Positions 38,601-47,616 of a stretch of 64,000 bases of DNA are shown piece by piece. The notes under the pieces were generated by a model that saw only the letters and a program-made list of their open reading frames with translations, was not told where the DNA came from and did no database searches. Made by a program: the position numbers and the translations under genes. Numbering within the stretch: position 1 is the first letter of the stretch; every line of letters starts with the position of its first letter. The DNA comes from Owenia fusiformis. Lineage: Eukaryota; Annelida; Polychaeta; Sabellida; Oweniidae. The stretch lies in the NCBI GenBank assembly GCA_903813345.2, contig CAIIXF020000001.1:35373366-35437365 (forward strand), given 5' to 3'.

Positions 38601-40290
38601 TTTCAAAATGGCCGCCTTCTACCAAAAGTGTCATAGGACAGTGTGCCATGCTTATAGTATTCACATACCAAATATAAACAAAATCGCTCCACTACTTTTC
38701 GAGTTATAGTTAAATACGTTAAAATGGCCACCTTCTACCAAAAGTGTTTTTAGACAGTGTGCAATGCTTATAGTATTCACATACCAAATATGAACAAAAT
38801 TGCTCCACTATTTTTTGAGTTATAGCAAAAATCGTAAAATGCAAGTAAAGGCCGCCATTTTTCAAGATGGCTGCCATGTGCTTCTTTAATATCTACATTT
38901 GTAGCATTATTAATGTCCTTTATAATTTTTTTACATTTAAAACATATTGCTATTACAGTTTTACATATTACACCTAAATTACTGTAAAATCGGCACTAAA
39001 ATGGCCGCCATTTTGAAATGAGCGGCCATTTTGAAAATCAGCTTTCGAGCAGAACTTCTACCCCCATAGGGTATATGTGTACAAAATATGAACAAAATTG
39101 GGCCAACGGTATTTGAGTTATTGCCCGGACGGACGGACGGACGGAGGCGTTCCCTATATCCCTCCGAACTTCGTTCGATGGGATAAATATAAATGGAATA
39201 ACTTGTGGCCAAAAAATTATTTTTTGGACAATAAAAATGTTGAGATGAGGCAAGCTTTTGAGACACTAATGAAAAAACTTAGTACTATATATTTATTTAA
39301 ATACAGGAAATGCTTTGTTACAGTGTCAGAGATGGTATTGCTTGCACTTCTTTAAGCACAACCTGAGCACTTATAACTGGGCGCTTTGTCAAATACGGTT
39401 GGTAGTGAATGTCTAAGTAAAATCATATGAATTGATTTAAAGAATTAAAACGTTTTTTACTTCCACCTTAATATCTGATTGAAATTTGTCCCAACAATTT
39501 TGAGAAAGAACATTAAAGTATTACAGAATACAGACGCTTACCTAAGTGGTTGGTTGCCATAACATACTCAAGCCCTTCACTGGTACATCTCCTGCTGAGG
39601 TCTTTGAAATTAGGTGCCATACCTGCATTATTGATCAGGACATGTAGTCTCCTTTTCTTTTTGGTAAAGATTTTCACAAATTCCTTCACTGACTGCATAC
39701 TGGACAGATCCAGCTGAAAACAAAGTTCAGCTCTTACTAGTATAGGTAGTACTAGTACTAGTATAGGTTGGAATGGAATAATATTTGTAAAATAAATTCT
39801 TGTACAGTATCACATAACTTCTATCTAGAGGGACCATACAAATATGAAAAACTGGTCATAATATATTTTCATATTCTAAAATCAAAGTTAAAGCAAAATA
39901 CTAGTAATACAGTTATTTTAGTTATAGAAAAATATTAAAACTAACATTAAATTCAAACACTATATGTTTGCATGAAATCAATTGTAAGATTTAGCCTTTG
40001 AGTAAACCTAAAGAAGATGGCCAATATTGTGATCAAAACACTGCACAGTTACTTTCAAGCACGAAGGTCAAAATTTGTTTTTCATTGTAGGCTTCATGAA
40101 TATTACCCACCTCCATGAACTCAATTAAAGCATTTGGCCATTTTGCTTGTATCCTAGCACAGGCTTCATCTCCCTTCTCTCTATCTCTGCAGGTTATGAC
40201 AATATCATGGCCTCCCTCAGCTAGGTGCCTTGCAGTCTCAAATCCAATACCAGATGTCCCCCCAGTGATGAGAATAACACGACCAGACAT
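20523..40290 (-). CDS. Short-chain dehydrogenase/reductase, RDH/WWOX-like (six coding exons, complete)
   Basis: An NAD(P)-dependent oxidoreductase of the classical SDR fold, closest by eye to retinol dehydrogenases 11-14 and the WWOX catalytic domain. Exons, 5' to 3' on minus: 40,290-40,111; 39,713-39,542; 37,658-37,530; 37,057-36,896; 31,356-31,195; 20,674-20,523. All are GT-AG and join in frame to 318 residues, the usual family length. Cofactor motif TGGTSGIG at 9-16, NNAG at 88-91, YKNSK at 184-188 (catalytic Tyr and Lys). The family's catalytic Ser position (VNVSS) reads VNVTC, so Cys147 replaces Ser. No N-terminal membrane anchor is seen, unlike RDH12. The C-terminus keeps GKYFRDG. A CAG acceptor just 5' of the ATG (at about 40,297) suggests an upstream non-coding exon. 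Introns 4 and 5 are swollen by transposons. The substrate is unknown. Confidence 0.92.
21416..21593. mobile_element. Mariner/Tc1-type MITE, 178 bp
   Basis: Ends CAGTAAAACCT and AGGTTTCACTG, each flanked by TA (21,414-21,415 and 21,594-21,595). The inside repeats GGTGTTCCACTT in both orientations, as in the related 16,386 element. Confidence 0.75.
22031..22035. repeat. Target site duplication TATGT (left)
   Basis: Matches 29,110-29,114 exactly and abuts the CAC terminus of the 7-kb element. Confidence 0.75.
22092..22806. repeat. 0.7-kb foldback palindrome inserted in a transposon terminus
   Basis: Two ~355-bp arms (22,092-22,456 and 22,458-22,806) are inverted copies with many scattered differences. 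The centre at about 22,457 has AGCAATATGTAT facing its complement, beside GGGACGGAGGGGG and its complement. The outer ends read TTCAACAAATCTG and CAGATTTGTTGAA, with GAAA on both sides as a possible 4-bp duplication. Confidence 0.8.
23270..23850. repeat. AT-rich degenerate tandem tract (AATATCACCC type)
   Basis: About 580 bp of loosely repeated CCAATATCACCCAAATAT-type units of roughly 20-30 bp, highly diverged. It lies between the palindrome and the Transib-like element, downstream (on minus) of the donor of the broken exon. Confidence 0.75.
24461..24655 (-). CDS. Exon-like frame inside the Transib-like element
   Basis: 65 open codons on minus, containing WARLHVSEPLTFLKSDNE and later DFVSSAERAYRFLETND, ending IYNFFEIV directly before a consensus donor (GTG/GTAAGT at 24,460). 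Composition and the sharp donor suggest a genuine exon, perhaps a remnant of the element's own gene or a captured host exon. I do not recognise the protein. No acceptor is clear at the 5' side and no partner exon was found. Confidence 0.4.
24890..24919. repeat. 14-bp perfect hairpin
   Basis: AAGCAGTCATTAAT at 24,890-24,903 pairs exactly with 24,906-24,919 around a 2-base loop. It lies in the Transib-like element near the LINE 3' side. Function unknown. Confidence 0.6.
25106..27740 (-). pseudogene. Decayed jockey/CR1-like LINE (endonuclease + reverse transcriptase)
   Basis: Pieces of an ORF2 protein in the right order on minus: endonuclease end with CYRPPGINQTEA (about 27,690) and LVLGDFNDF; the linker PWMTKQIKSL; RT motifs NVSPIFKKDD and NYRPISLLS (26,450-26,560); AGVPQGSILGPLLF (26,070-26,105); LFADDTSL with the catalytic Asp pair (about 25,995-26,020); the region SMVRSVLEYCDVIY and KVQRDAAIICTRAYR; then the C-terminal tail to 25,106. 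Frame changes and stops occur several times, for example directly after GPLLFL before the IND motif. The 5' part of the endonuclease is missing. It is a dead copy inside the Transib-like element. Confidence 0.85.
28371..28498 (-). pseudogene. Broken exon with Cys-rich N-terminus, cut by the Transib-like insertion
   Basis: On minus an ATG at 28,498 opens 42 codons beginning MAKCYSCCICRK, then a basic patch (SPRKRRK) and EDLASQVKTIATNNRSDI, before the frame meets the transposon end at 28,370. Across the insertion, after one copy of the duplicated pentamer, the next base (23,858) completes a Glu codon and is followed at once by a good donor (GTAATA, 23,857-23,852). So the intact allele would have had a 43-codon exon 1. 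Cys4, Cys7, Cys8 and Cys10 could bind metal, and the basic patch could be a nuclear localisation signal. I do not recognise the protein. It lies inside the 7-kb element and may be the start of that element's own gene. No further exons were found. Confidence 0.55.
28553..28664. repeat. 112-bp inverted-repeat element
   Basis: The ~23-base ends (CACAT.GAGCATAATAAGTCTCC and its complement) pair with two mismatches. It sits just upstream of the broken exon's ATG. Confidence 0.55.
29740..31086 (+). pseudogene. ANKH-like (progressive ankylosis family) multispan transporter, one in-frame stop
   Basis: A single uninterrupted frame of 449 codons (ANKH is 492 residues) starts at ATG 29,740 (MWKEFLFVLKV) and ends at TAA 31,084. 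One TAA at 30,247-30,249 breaks it after residue 169. Both halves align in order with the ANKH family: LVNSKRDLKKA, GLLLKHKH, then after the stop ILIPTISVYIACLG, LPLGMQELVLRSEV and multiple hydrophobic spans. ANKH is a MATE-like multispan protein linked to ATP/citrate and pyrophosphate export. The copy has no introns, lies in intron 5 of the dehydrogenase gene on the opposite strand, and shows no poly-A tail or flanking duplication I could see. With no frameshifts it is either recently inactivated, read through, polymorphic, or a sequencing error. Membrane location is inferred. Confidence 0.8.
31195..31356 (-). CDS. SDR exon 5
   Basis: Encodes VIPTTHLKRNAS to ERFDG, including an unusual MSCCCMNY stretch. 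Acceptor GCATTTTAG, donor GTAAGT. LINE-derived sequence begins only about 100 bases upstream of its acceptor. Confidence 0.9.
31456..31770 (+). pseudogene. LINE ORF2 C-terminal fragment (zinc-knuckle end)
   Basis: A 104-codon open frame plus TAA: RQAICRFRLSSHKLHIELGR, then LCNICGILEDEQHFIMICKK. The CxxC..H..C arrangement after an R-x-R..H-L-x-x-E-x-G-R lead is typical of the C-terminal domain of animal non-LTR retrotransposon ORF2. The 5' part is absent, so it is a truncated copy. It begins about 100 bases from the acceptor of SDR exon 5. Its 3' untranslated tail is split by the foldback element and resumes at 35,424. Confidence 0.75.
32371..33230. repeat. Tandem array, ~172-bp unit (left arm)
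   Basis: Copies of GACCATATCTCAC start at about 32,373, 32,544, 32,717, 32,889 and 33,062, a spacing of 171-173 bp. The innermost copies toward the centre are more diverged. Confidence 0.9.
33500..34895. repeat. Tandem array, ~172-bp unit, inverted (right arm)
   Basis: GAGATATGGTCA recurs at about 33,660, 33,831, 34,019, 34,192, 34,363, 34,534, 34,707 and 34,879. One unit, near 33,840, has a duplicated GGTCA. The array is longer than the left one, so the arms are unequal. Confidence 0.9.
35424..35590 (+). repeat. LINE 3' tail, resumed after the foldback insertion
   Basis: Continues the 3' untranslated region of the 31,456 fragment and ends AATGACATCAGAGAGTCAAT, then AAAAGATATATATA. A near-identical tail at about 2672-2698 shows that it is the family's 3' end. 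Confidence 0.65.
35591..36895. other. SDR intron 4 remainder, no other gene supported
   Basis: Includes an ATG-started plus-strand frame of 124 codons (36,431-36,805) that resembles no family known to me and has no splice context. No repeat structure was recognised. Confidence 0.35.
36896..37057 (-). CDS. SDR exon 4
   Basis: Encodes the active-site YKNSKLCNVLF and the VNTVDPG strand. Acceptor CCATTTTAG, donor GTAATT. The span between Cys147 and Tyr184 is about 12 residues longer than in RDH12, closer to WWOX. Confidence 0.92.
37530..37658 (-). CDS. SDR exon 3
   Basis: Completes GHFLLTN and encodes VNVTCGLHDH, where the expected catalytic Ser is Cys. Acceptor TAATTTAG, donor GTATGT, phase 1 at both ends. 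Confidence 0.92.
37937..39187. repeat. 1.25-kb AAAATGGCGGCC-rich element with short inverted ends
   Basis: The left end (CGTAGCGAATCCCATCGAAC) and right end (TTCGTTCGATGGGATAA) share an inverted AATCCCATCGAAC. The inside has about six loose copies of a ~120-bp unit with AAAATGGCGGCCATTTTTCA and TATGAACAAAATCGCTCCAC, and ends with five GGAC repeats before the terminus. Further copies: 60,628-61,239 (5' part), 17,660-18,182 and 40,970-41,187 (decayed). It lies in SDR intron 2. Confidence 0.75.
39542..39713 (-). CDS. SDR exon 2
   Basis: Begins LDLSS after TTTTCAG and ends in phase 1 before GTAAGC. Carries the structural NNAG motif and ends ATNHL, followed by a split Gly. Confidence 0.92.
40111..40290 (-). 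CDS. SDR exon 1 (coding start)
   Basis: 60 codons from ATG at 40,290, phase 0 end, donor GTGGGT. Contains the dinucleotide-binding TGGTSGIG and the CRDREKG stretch that sets cofactor preference. The acceptor-like TTTTTCAG six bases 5' of the ATG supports a separate 5' UTR exon. Confidence 0.92.
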
Positions 40291-40969
40291 GATCACCTGA
40301 AAAATACAATACAATGTACTTGTATGTTTAAACGTTAAGGCAATGATCAGAAATGCAACTTTACTTCTGTTGATATACTTTGAGTTGAATATTGATGAAT
40401 AGGAGAACATATCAATATTATTATGATCTTAGATAAAAATCAAACTAGAAAATGGCAACTCCAAGGAGTAGTGATTCCAATACCAGATGCATAAGTAATA
40501 CCTTCAGGGGTTTTAAAGATATCCATCATGGGTGACCAAAATTAAGCTGAAATCAATGGATCGCATGAGTTTTCCCTAACAAGGGAAATATTGTTTTCCA
40601 CTTTATCTAAGAGGAATTACTTATTCCTTTAAAGGGGTTAACCTTGTCTCAAAACGCGACATATTGATGCAATAAAAATTGAAAAAGCAGGCTAGGAAGG
40701 GGTTGAAAATCAGAACAACATTTCAGAAAAACATGTGGGTGGGTTGTTTGCATCTTCCCTGTCTCAAAGTCGAAATTATTTTATCATATCTATAAGTGCT
40801 TTTCCTGGAGGTAATGCATTGGTCTAACATATGCACCTGTTTAAATCCTCAGAAAATAGCCAAAATCCAACATATGACAAATCTGTTGCGATACTTCCCC
40901 CCCTCCTTTCAAACAATAATACTCATTACTTTGGTTAGAAATGAAAGATTTAGATATTCGCAAAAATTT

Positions 40970-41187
40970 CAGGCAATTTTTAAAGCGGTGGCCATCTTGA
41001 AAAAATATCTTTTGTGTACAACCATTTACCAATATCCATCTTTCCACCAAATATGAGGAAAATCCATCCACTAGTATTTAGTTATTTGCAGACAGACGGA
41101 CAGACTGACTGATGGATGGACGGACTGATGGATTAACAGACAGAGGGCTGCACTATATCCCTACCAAACTTTGCTCGATGGGATAAT
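40970..41187. repeat. 3' fragment of the AAAATGGCGGCC-rich element
   Basis: Shares GCGGTGGCCATCTTGAAAAA, ACCAAATATGAGGAAAATCC, a GACGGACAGACTGAC tract and the terminal TTGCTCGATGGGATAA with the 37.9-kb copy. Confidence 0.65.
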
Positions 41188-41238
41188 AACTGCTTTCAGG
41201 ACTGATTCTATGCCTCTCATAATGTTTACTAGATGAAA

Positions 41239-41445
41239 CCAGTGATCTCCCCAGCATTAAAGCAAGTGGGCGCAGCACCCACCTGAGATTTTGAAAATAG
41301 CATAGCACCCACCTGAAAATCTAATTGCACCCACTTGAAAATGAGAAAAATTATGGAAAAAGGACATATTTTGACCAATTTTGGTCTGAATTGTGAAAAT
41401 AAGAATTTTGCACCCACCTGAGAAAAAATCCTGGGGAGATCACTG
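41239..41445. mobile_element. ~205-bp MITE with AGTGATCTCCCCAG ends
   Basis: AGTGATCTCCCCAG near 41,240 is inverted as CTGGGGAGATCACT near 41,431-41,444. The inside repeats GCACCCACCTGA in both arms. A worn relative occurs near 7800-7880 in ATP6V1F intron 3. Confidence 0.7.
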
Positions 41446-42618
41446 GAAACACTAATTTGCTTAAAGTTATGGATTGTTTTATTCTTGGAAGGTAACTTTT
41501 TTTTACAGTATATGAGGAGCATAACATTGAATCTGATTCTCCGAGAGCGTAATTACTGTACAGTAAAATTTTAAATGTTTGGAACTACTTTGAATTTAAA
41601 AAATAAGCAATCAATCAAACCCAGATAATTGTGGATTCAACTACACGAAAAGAATACTAAAATACCCAGGAATCTATTGAAGTAGGTATCTTAAGTGTAA
41701 GAGGCGTAGAAAATTCTCCCATGTTGTAATCGTACAGGCAAAAGATTGAGACATTCTCAGGACTATAGTCCTGGTACAGGATAAATCAAAATATAAGAGC
41801 CCACAGATATGATAGCTAAAGTACAAAACAAACTAAAATATACAAAAGTTAGGACATGTATAAATGTTTCTACTTTTACAGGTTTTAAATTATATTCTAT
41901 TCAAATTCTATCACTGTAAATTTTATCTGCTTTACATGGGCTTTTTAGCCTTTTGCAGATTATAAAATAATAAAGGGTACATTTCAAACTAAACAGAGTG
42001 CTCCAACCAAAAATAATTTGCCTACATACCCCTGAGACTCTTATCTGATAGATAGAATGCACAAATTAAACAAAAGTTTTGCTATTATAGGTAAAATACG
42101 GAAAGCGAAAGGGGATATACCGCAGAATTTAAAATTCAATGGAGTTTTAACATGGGAGTGATATCACACACCACGGCCAAGTCAGATAGATTTCTGCGCA
42201 CTTTATTTATTTAATTCACTTTGCACAACGCGCCCCCTGTATTCATTCAGTGCGTTCAATATCGCGCTGAAGCTTGTATATGCTGGCGCGATGGAAATAT
42301 AGTTTTCTGTTAATAAATGCCCAACAAGAAAGGGTAGCACAACGAATTCAACTTTTTTTCGAAAGACTGCAGACTTGACCCGCGAAATTGTAATTTTGGA
42401 TCACAGAGATGCCTCTAGAGAGGATATCTATGAGAATTACAGATTATAGTGCGCAGAATTATAAAGTCAAACTGACCTCAAAATGGTAGTACACAGTGTA
42501 CACTGCCATCTTTCAATAAAGTGTGTACTACACACCTTCGTATACAAAATACCAGAATGATTGATGTAATACCTGTATACCATTTCTTCTGGGAGAAGGA
42601 AAGTTCCTATATGTATTC

Positions 42619-42812
42619 CAGGGCCGTAGCCAGGGGGCCTCACCCCCCTCCCCCTTGCCAAATATTCGTTCAAAGTCATGCAGTTTTTCACCATTCTTAG
42701 CACTTTTCGCATGATTTTTTTGCAAAAACTGTCAAAAAGCTCCCCCCCTCTTGGCAAAATCTCCCCCTTGGTAAAACCACTCCCCCAGGTTAATCCAGGA
42801 TACGGGTCTGTA
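42619..42812. mobile_element. hAT-like MITE (CAGGGCCGTAGCC ends)
   Basis: The left end CAGGGCCGTAGCCAGG and right end TCCAGGATACGGGTCTG are imperfect inverted copies, with TATTC beside both. A C-rich/G-rich interior is typical of invertebrate hAT MITEs. Confidence 0.5.
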
Positions 42813-43019
42813 TTCTTAGATGAGATTGTTTAAGAACGTAAGGTAGACATAAGTGCCACCTGTTAAAAGCTAGGAGATCTTTTCTAAGTTATTAAGTCAT
42901 CAATCAGCAGACTGGTAATTGTATCCCCCACCCACTTCAAACTCCATACACTAACATACTATTACAATTTAAAATTAATTTTATCTGTGTTTATTTGACT
43001 GTAGAAGGTGTACATTCAT

Positions 43020-44016
43020 AGCATTGAATTGCATTTCATTGCATTGTATTGTATTGTATTGTATAGCACATCATTGTATTGTATTGCACTGCGTTGTATT
43101 TTATTGCAGTATATTGTACTGTATTGCACTGTATTATATTATATTGCACTGCATTGTACTTTATTGCACTGCATTGTATTGTACTGCAGTGTACTACATT
43201 GTATTGCACTACATTGTATTGTATTGTACTGCATTATAATGTATTGCACTGCACCACATTGTACTACACTGCATTGTTTTGTATTGCACTACAATATATT
43301 GCACTGCACCATATTGTATTGCACTGCATTGCACTGCACTGCATTGTATTATATTGCACTGTATTATATTGCACAGTATTGTTTTGCATTGTCTTGAATT
43401 ACACTGCATTTTATTACACTTCATTGTATTTTATTGCACTGCATTGTATTGTACTGCAGTGTACTGTATTGTATTGCACTGCATTGTATTGTATTGCACT
43501 GTATTGTATTGCATTGTATTGAATTGCACTGTATTTTATTTCATTGCACTGCATTGCACTACATTGTATTGAACTGCGATGTATTGTATTGCACTGCATT
43601 GTATTGCACTGTACCACATTGTATTGTACTGCATTGTATTGAAATGAACTTCATTGTATTGCACTGCACGACATTGTTTTGCATTGTATTGCATTGCACT
43701 GCATTGTATTGCATTATATTGCACTGTATTATATTGCATCGTATTGCACTGCATTTTATTGTATTATATTGCACTACATTGTATTGTATCATATTGCACT
43801 GCATTTTTTGCATCATATTACACTGCTTTGTATTGCATCATATTACACTACATTGTATTGCATCATATTGCACTGCATTGTATAGCATCATATTGCTCTG
43901 CATTGTATTGCATCATATTGCACCGCATTGTATTACATCATATTGCACCACATTGTATTGCATCATATTGCACTGCATTGTATTACATTATATTGCACTG
44001 CATTGTATTGCATCAT
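43020..44016. repeat. 1-kb pentanucleotide satellite (ATTGT/ATTGC/ACTGC)n
   Basis: About 200 copies of a 5-bp unit (CATTG, TATTG, CACTG in mixed order). Towards the 3' end (43,800-44,010) a longer unit of about 30 bp, CATCATATTGCACTGCATTG plus flanks, is superimposed. All long frames here on both strands (Cys/Ile/Leu/Tyr-only proteins) are artefacts because the period and variants avoid stops. Confidence 0.95.
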
Positions 44017-46204
44017 GTTCCGTATTTACCATTTCAGTTACAGTTTTATTACATAAAATGTTATTTATAAGATTATAATTTTCAAACATTGAAAATGTTT
44101 TATACAATGTCACTTCAAAGATATGAAATGGCCCAAAATAATATATTTTCAATGGAACCCTTTCACCCTATGCAGACAGAGCCTGTGGGAAATATTGGGT
44201 GCGGAGCAAATGAGCGGAGGGTGCGGAGCTAACGGTTATTTTTGAATTTAAATTTGGGATATTTCTGAAACTAAGCCGTTTTGCACAGTCAGAGAGAATG
44301 TTTCTGGCGAAATTCTGGGACTTCAAATACTTTTAAGTTGGGAAACCGGAAGTGCTTACCTTCTTTAATTCCCGAATCTCTCCGAAATTAGCTCATCTTG
44401 GTGACTGTAAATTGCACAGCTGTATTCAATGGAGTCTTGTCATATTCGATCAGCCTCAATTTTAAAGTGTATATTTTATTTTCAACGTGATTTCATCGTT
44501 TTTTGTCGACTGGTAAGAAAACGCCGGGCAAATGGCAAGATGGATGACTTTTGACCTGACCTTGACCGATGGTGATCACGTCATCAATATTACCAAGATG
44601 GCGGTTTCAAAATTTTCTAAAATCGCTTCAAATAATATTATGTTAATTCCTAGCGAGTAAAGATATCTCTTAGTTTGCTATTTCACAATAAGATAACGAA
44701 ATGTGTAAGGAATTCGTATTTATCAATTAAAACATCACATCGACATTTGGTATTCGTAAACTAGACGATGAAGATAACGACCTCGAAAAAAAACAAAAGA
44801 GCGAGTATTTAAGCGACGCAGTGTGCCTTAAACCTTTCCTAGACCTATATATTTTGAAATTATCCTTTTAATACTGAGTCCCCAGCATTCATAAAAAATG
44901 GTGTTCAAGGTGCACTATCTATACAAATTATTTTTGCATCTTGGAAGCCAGGCAGTATCTGTGTGATTTTATAAAAATTCGGAAATTTTTTCAGATATGA
45001 GCCCCCTCTAAATATTGGGTGCGGAGCAGCTCCATAAACGTAGCTCCGCACCCATCATTTTTTCATTGCGCACTGAATGCCGGAATTTCTGCGCACTTTT
45101 TTAATTAACTGCACAACGCGGCCCCTGTAATTCATTCAGTGCGCGATAAAATCTATCTGACTGGGCCGCGGTGTGTGATACCACTCCCATGTTAAAACTC
45201 TATTCGATTTTGAATTATGCGCAGGTCCCCTATCGCTTTCCGTAGTAAAAAGTTCTCTTAAAATTTCGAAGTGATTTTACCTGTTAATTCTGTCATTGGT
45301 CCACCATTTTAGCGGATGTTACACTGAAACGCAAACTCCATGAAACAAAACGAAATCAGTAGAAAAAAACCATGGCACACATCGTGTGCATGCGCAGCAA
45401 AGTTTAAACCAATCAGATTATTTGATTATTTGATTATTTTGCCCACAAGAAGTATTTGCTTCTGAGCACTTACCATAAAAGCTGACCACAATAAACAAAC
45501 CTGGCAGAGATTTCCCTTACTTCATTTTAGCGAAATTTCAGCTCAAACTCGTGACAAATGCATTATGCATACGCTGGTATGAAGCCTTGGTGACACTCAT
45601 TTTGGTAAATATTACAGTGTATACTTTTCTGCAGTTTGTGGGAGTTTGGGACATAATGTTAAAATTCAAGAAAATATGCCAAATATACGGCTTATCAATT
45701 AATTTGTATCATATTCCTTACTGTTTGCATGGGCTCTACCACCTGATAGAGCCCATAGATAGAGCCCATGCTGTTTGCTAGGCCCATATACAGAGCTGTC
45801 AAGTGTCCCGCGAATGGCGGGATTATCCCGCGAATTTGATCAAAATTAGGCTAATTCGCGTGTCCCGCAATGTCCCGCGAAGTCCCGCAAATGTGGTTTT
45901 GACCTCCGCGAATTTCCGAAATTGTTGCAATCCCCTATATTGTGATTATCTTATCTTATATAAGAAGCCAAGTTTTTGCACTTTTGAGGAGTAAAGTTTA
46001 CCTAATTTTAAGTACCTAGCATGCTGTTGTTTGGTATCAAAATAAAGAGGAAGGGTTCAACTTTCATTTTAATTACGAAAATAGGGATGTAGGTCAAAAA
46101 TAGTTCTAACGTTGGCCTTTTTACTATCCGTGTGGCCTTCATCTCAGAACTGAGCAAATGTTAGCAAACGCGAGTTACAATAAATGGACGCTGATATCTA
46201 GAAA

Positions 46205-47077
46205 TGGTTTGTAGAAAAACCGGGTACCGGGTAGTAAATCCTCCATGCTGGGTTCAAACTTGGTTTCCGGTATCCGGTCAAAAAACGGGTACCCAAAAAA
46301 CGAAAAATACGAATATATAACATACATGTAATTAGATTATGAGAAAACGTGTAAGATTTGTTTTGAATTCACAAAAATGTATTATCCTTCAAAATTGAGC
46401 TAGAAGCTTCAAATAAAAAGCATATTTAAGGCTCTTTTCTTCCTCTATGTCATGGCCATATTTTCATTGGTTATGGGGGGGGGGGGTGCGATCGCACCAT
46501 CGCACCATCTCCTGGCTACACCTATGACATTGTAAGACATAACAATTTACAATTCAGTGGACATTTTGTCGAAAATTGGGATAACTTAAATTATGATTAA
46601 TAATCAAAATCATGTAAATTAACACACGTCACCTCCCTGCTAAAGCAACGATACAGCTGTAGCTATTTACAGATTTAAATCATAATCAAAACAATTCACG
46701 TACCAACAAACGAACTATTGAAAATAGAGTAAGATTGATTTGTCTTGTTTTTCAAATCGTCTTACAATGTCATTGGCGTAGCCAGGAGGGGGTGCGATCG
46801 CACCCCCCCCCTTCATTACCAATGGAAATATGACCATGATGATAGAGGACGAAAAGAGCCTTAAAAATGCTTTTTTTGAAGCTTCTAGCTCAATTTTGAA
46901 GGAAGTTACATACATTTTTGTAAATTCAAAACAAATCTTACACGTTTTCTAATGATCTAATTATGTTGTATATTCGTATATTTCGTTTTTTGGGTACCCG
47001 TTTTTTTTGACCGGGTACCAAGTTTGAACCCAGCATGGAGGATTTACTACCCGCTACCCGTTTTTTTCTACAAACCC
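46205..47077. mobile_element. 873-bp palindromic element, 10-bp target duplication
   Basis: The long arms are inverted copies (outer end GGTTTGTAGAAAAA, then GGGTACC..GGGTAGTAAATCCTCC; inner GGGGGTGCGATCGCACC) meeting near 46,640. TATCTAGAAA is duplicated exactly at 46,195-46,204 and 47,078-47,087. A 9-10 bp duplication with long inverted ends fits Mutator-like or foldback elements. Confidence 0.8.
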
Positions 47078-47616
47078 TATCTAGAAAAGTAACCCCATTC
47101 CCTATAATTTGATGTAGATTAATCGAACCCCTATATCATGGGCTTTCATGATCAATTGAAAGAAAATGCCTACAGTATATGAATAGGTACATTTTAATAT
47201 ATAACATTATGGGGGTAAGCGTTTCATAGTTGTTCACGATGCAAGAAATGCAAAGTATTGTTCCGAATTTTTGAATTTCGTGTTAGATTACGGTACTCAC
47301 ACCTGAAGCATGAAGCATAAAGTTTAATAATATTCCTATACGTATTTTGTGAAATTGTGTTGACGTTTATTTAAGTTACAATACAACGGTGCATTGTATT
47401 TGATTAATCAGTATTTGGAAGTTTGATTTAAGTACTTTTACTCGCTTCTACATTAGTCCCAATCACGCAAATCCTTGAATGTCCCGGGACATCCTGCAAA
47501 TTTAGGTGAATGTCCCGCGAAATCCCGCAAATTTAGGGCACTTTGTCTAAAAAATCTGTCCCTCTATCAAGTTTTTGGCGTTAAACCTGTTAACTATCCC
47601 GCAATTAGGGTGTTTG

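Larger units (their letters stand above)
42097..45244. mobile_element. 3.15-kb terminal-inverted-repeat element enclosing a pentanucleotide satellite
   Basis: About 160 bases at 42,097-42,260 are inverted at 45,060-45,244 (outer end TACGGAAAGCGA.AGGGGA; inner CACGGCC, ATCTATCTGAC, GCGCACTTT and CACAACGCG). The interior holds the 1-kb ATTGT/ATTGC array, a GGGTGCGGAGC inverted pair (44,198 and 45,045) and a smaller MITE (42,619-42,812). No transposase frame seen; no clear target duplication. Confidence 0.65.

Noticed and set aside
43008-44078. Several long frames of Cys/Ile/Leu/Tyr-rich protein on both strands
   Set aside because: They are produced by the 5-bp satellite, whose variants lack stop codons; composition is pure repeat.
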